Assembly: GCA_964247055.1 (NCBI GenBank)
Contig: OZ176051.1
Coordinates: forward strand, 10,292,001-10,356,000
Direction of reading: 5' to 3'
DNA length: 64,000 nucleotides
Origin: Paragordius varius
Lineage: Eukaryota > Nematomorpha
This document shows positions 61,511 to 64,000 of this stretch, piece by piece. The position numbers were made by a program, and so were the translations under genes. A model generated the notes under the pieces. That model worked only from the letters and a program-made list of their open reading frames with translations, had not been told where the DNA came from and searched no databases. Numbering within the stretch: the stretch's first letter is position 1; every line of letters begins with the position of its first letter.

Positions 61511-62164
61511 GAACATATTTGTTTTTTGAAACCAAATTTTATGAAATTTATTCGTTACTCAAAAAAAGTTTTTTTAAATTAGTATTTCACCACCGTTTGT
61601 AAAGGACAATGTTGGTTGATGATTGTATGTGATTATATACTTAATTAAATTTAATCAATTAGTAATGCTTAATGTGTGTTAAAAGAAGATTAAATAATTA
61701 TAATATATATCATATTAATTTTATAAATATAATACGGGTATTAAATTATTTGAAAAAATATTCATATGATAGAAATTAATTTAGTCGCTTTGTATACAAA
61801 ATTGGTCAAATAAATACAATTTATCATATATATATTTATTTCTTATAATTTTTAGAACTTTTTGGGCGCAATCAAGTGTTTTTTTCATTTTCGGTAAATT
61901 TTAAATATGTTTATGAATTGTATTGTGCAGATATCTGATGGGGTTTGTAAATTGATTTGTCAATGCTTTGCATTAATATCAATGGTATGAAATATAATTT
62001 CAATCAAATTTATTAGATAATTGCTTCCATTTTCGTGGGGGTTCCAAGGCATGGTCGGTAACCTTGTAAAGTGTTCTATGCCAAAAAAAATATAAAGATT
62101 TACTTTTTTAAAAAATGTTTTTTTGAAGTGCTTTGAATATATAAAAAAATAAGGATTTTTTTAA
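61511..62164. other. 3' flank of CGRRF1, no further gene
   Basis: Contains the probable polyadenylation signal of CGRRF1 (61809-61814) and otherwise AT-rich sequence. Confidence 0.4.
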
Positions 62165-63310
62165 AAACAATTTACCATTTCTCTATCAAAAAAACGTTTT
62201 CCCAATTAAAAACATTTTCCCAATCAATAAAAACATTTTTCCAGTCAATAAAAACGGTTTTATTTTTGATGATAAATACCGAAACAAGCTATAAAAATAA
62301 TAAGTTTTAACCATTAAGAGAACACTAATAAGGAGATTATATTTTATAAATTCACATGAATGACAATATTTTAATATATGCAATTATACACATTAATGAC
62401 TTCTTAAAAGATATATTTAATTAATTGTGTGATATGTTATGATTTGACATATTTTTATACAATTTTTTACAAAGGTAACACTTCTAACGCAACATTTTTC
62501 ATTCAAACGAAATTAAAAATATTGCGTTTGTTTAGAAAAATGTTGCTTCAGACTGAAAAATGGTATAAAAATATGTCAAAACCATAAAATACTCATCAAT
62601 AAAATATAGCTTTCAATAAGAAGTCACCAATGATTATATATTTGATGACATAAAAAAATGTCATTCAATATTGATTTTATAAAAAATATATCCTTATCAA
62701 TGTTCTCTTAGTGGTTACTTATTTTTATACCTTGTGTTGATATTTATCATCGAGAATAAAACCGTTATTGACTTGGAAAATGTTTTTATTGATTGGGGAA
62801 ATCGTTTCGATTGACTGAATAATTGTTTTTATTGATTGGGAAAATGTTTTTCTTCGCTGGTAACATGTTTCGATTGAATGAGAAAACGTTTCAATTAATT
62901 GGAAAAATGTTACGATTGATTGAGAAAATGTTTTTATTGACTGGGTAATGGTAAATAAAATTTTACAACAATAATTGGGAATTTTTGTAAATCACCTGCA
63001 AATTAAGTATTTAATGTTTTTCTAATTGGTAAGAACTTGTATGAATATGTAATCATATTGCCCTTAACCCCTTATTATACCTTGTTTTGATTTCTTGTTT
63101 TTGATATTTATCATAAAAATGAAACCGTTTTTATTGATTTGGAAAATGTTTTATTGATTGGGAAAATGTTTTGATTGGGGAATTGGAAAAATGTTACGAT
63201 TGACTGAAAAAATGTTTTTATTGACTGAGTAATGGTAAATAAAATTTTACAACAATAATTGGTAAAATTTGTAAAATCACATGCAAATTAAGGATTTAAT
63301 GTTTTTTTAT
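62165..63310. repeat. Fold-back, minisatellite-like element
   Basis: A degenerate unit of about 20 bases (ttttattgattgggaaaatg) is repeated in tandem at 62760-62950 and 63120-63230, and in the opposite orientation at 62195-62260. The arms flank an inner inverted repeat (gatttgacatatttttata at about 62442 and tataaaaatatgtcaaaacc at about 62564). A direct duplication of about 280 bases follows: taatggtaaataaaatttta occurs near 62945 and again near 63228. No coding content. Confidence 0.7.
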
Positions 63311-64000
63311 TGGTAAAAACTTTGTGTAAAAATTTATTCTTATTACCCTTAAACATTTGGTATCAAAGTTTATAAATTTTAATGCATTATATATATTATA
63401 AACGCCTTTGCCTTTATTTATGAAATATTAGTTCTGGAAATACTAGAACCGCTTTAAATATTAAGGAAAGTAATTATTTTTCCTGCGATTTCTTATGTTT
63501 TTACGATTACAACAGTAAAAGTGGGTAGAGGCGAAAAACACTCGTTATTTAATAACCTAATTTTCAATAAAAAATAATATCGAGTATTACTGTTAAGTCC
63601 AATATATCGAAATCTTTTTTTATATATCAAGTAGTAGTTTATTGAGAGTGAGTCAGTCTATCATACCCTTGTTCTGAATCAAAAGTCACTAATTAAAGGA
63701 TTATATATCTACTAAACCTTTAAAAAAGATGTTATTTAAAAAATGGCGCATTAATGATTTGAGCCAATTTTTGATTTACATAAATTAATTAATATGTGCC
63801 GAATTCGAATTGAAAACAGTATTTCTTGATACTTAATAAAAAGTTTTGCAACTAAAGCATAATGTATTTTATTTGAATCCAAAAAAAATCGTGCAAGTCC
63901 CCTTCATACCGTATTTAATAACTTTAAAAACTCATTTTTATGAGTTTGGAACCGTATCCATACAGTTTATTTTTTAAAACGGATCAAAAATTTGATAACA
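63311..64000. other. Right edge, nothing recognised
   Basis: AT-rich sequence without exon-like frames, RNA genes or paired element ends. Confidence 0.4.

Noticed and set aside
62186-62383. Apparent repeat protein in the fold-back array
   Set aside because: The periodic LIGKMFLIG-type translation is a by-product of the 20-base tandem unit.
1-64000. CRISPR arrays, operons, riboswitches or bacterial origin
   Set aside because: The window is eukaryotic: spliced conserved animal genes throughout, no regularly spaced direct repeats with unique spacers, no polycistronic layout.

Overview
The window is AT-rich nuclear DNA from an animal. It carries eight protein genes that I could follow exon by exon, set among many short decayed transposable elements. 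Seven genes are spliced, have GT-AG borders, use all three standard stops and match conserved animal proteins. Among them are a MAX bHLH-zipper protein and a BAF60-type SMARCD subunit. An eighth gene encodes a secreted precursor of repeated peptides separated by dibasic sites. I cannot name the phylum. The clearest clue is intron size: 15 introns in six genes are only 21-31 nt long. Introns this short are known to me mainly from dicyemid mesozoans, and somewhat longer mini-introns from flatworms, but the long transposon-filled introns and large intergenic gaps here do not settle the question.

Layout, left to right: CCDC124 homologue (minus, 372-2825) head to head with FBXO21 homologue (plus, 2874-11238). 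Then about 7 kb of repeats, including a complete-ended but dead hAT transposon at 15334-17664 with a perfect 8-bp target duplication. Then COG1 (plus, 18199-26319, 18 exons) tail to tail with MAX (minus, 26635-27113). A gene-poor stretch of about 10 kb leads to the peptide precursor (minus, 37471-38436). A repeat-rich stretch of about 10 kb follows, then a small secreted fibronectin-III-like protein (plus, 48834-50424), tail to tail with SMARCD/BAF60 (minus, 50654-58925). SMARCD is head to head with CGRRF1 (plus, 59010-61510). The right end holds a fold-back minisatellite-like element (62165-63310).

The genes do not form a pathway. CCDC124 is a ribosome-associated factor, FBXO21 a ubiquitin-ligase substrate receptor, COG1 a Golgi tethering subunit, MAX the obligate partner of Myc/Mxd proteins, SMARCD a SWI/SNF subunit, and CGRRF1 a membrane RING E3. 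Two pairs share very short divergent promoters (48 and 84 bp) and two pairs converge closely.

Repeats: three copies of a TTAA-flanked piggyBac-like MITE; several hAT-type MITEs; a Tc1/mariner-like MITE; a terminal-inverted-repeat MITE built of small repeats; three copies of an unclassified element ending in two hairpins with internal duplications; and an old Ty3/Gypsy integrase fragment present as an inverted pair inside an FBXO21 intron.
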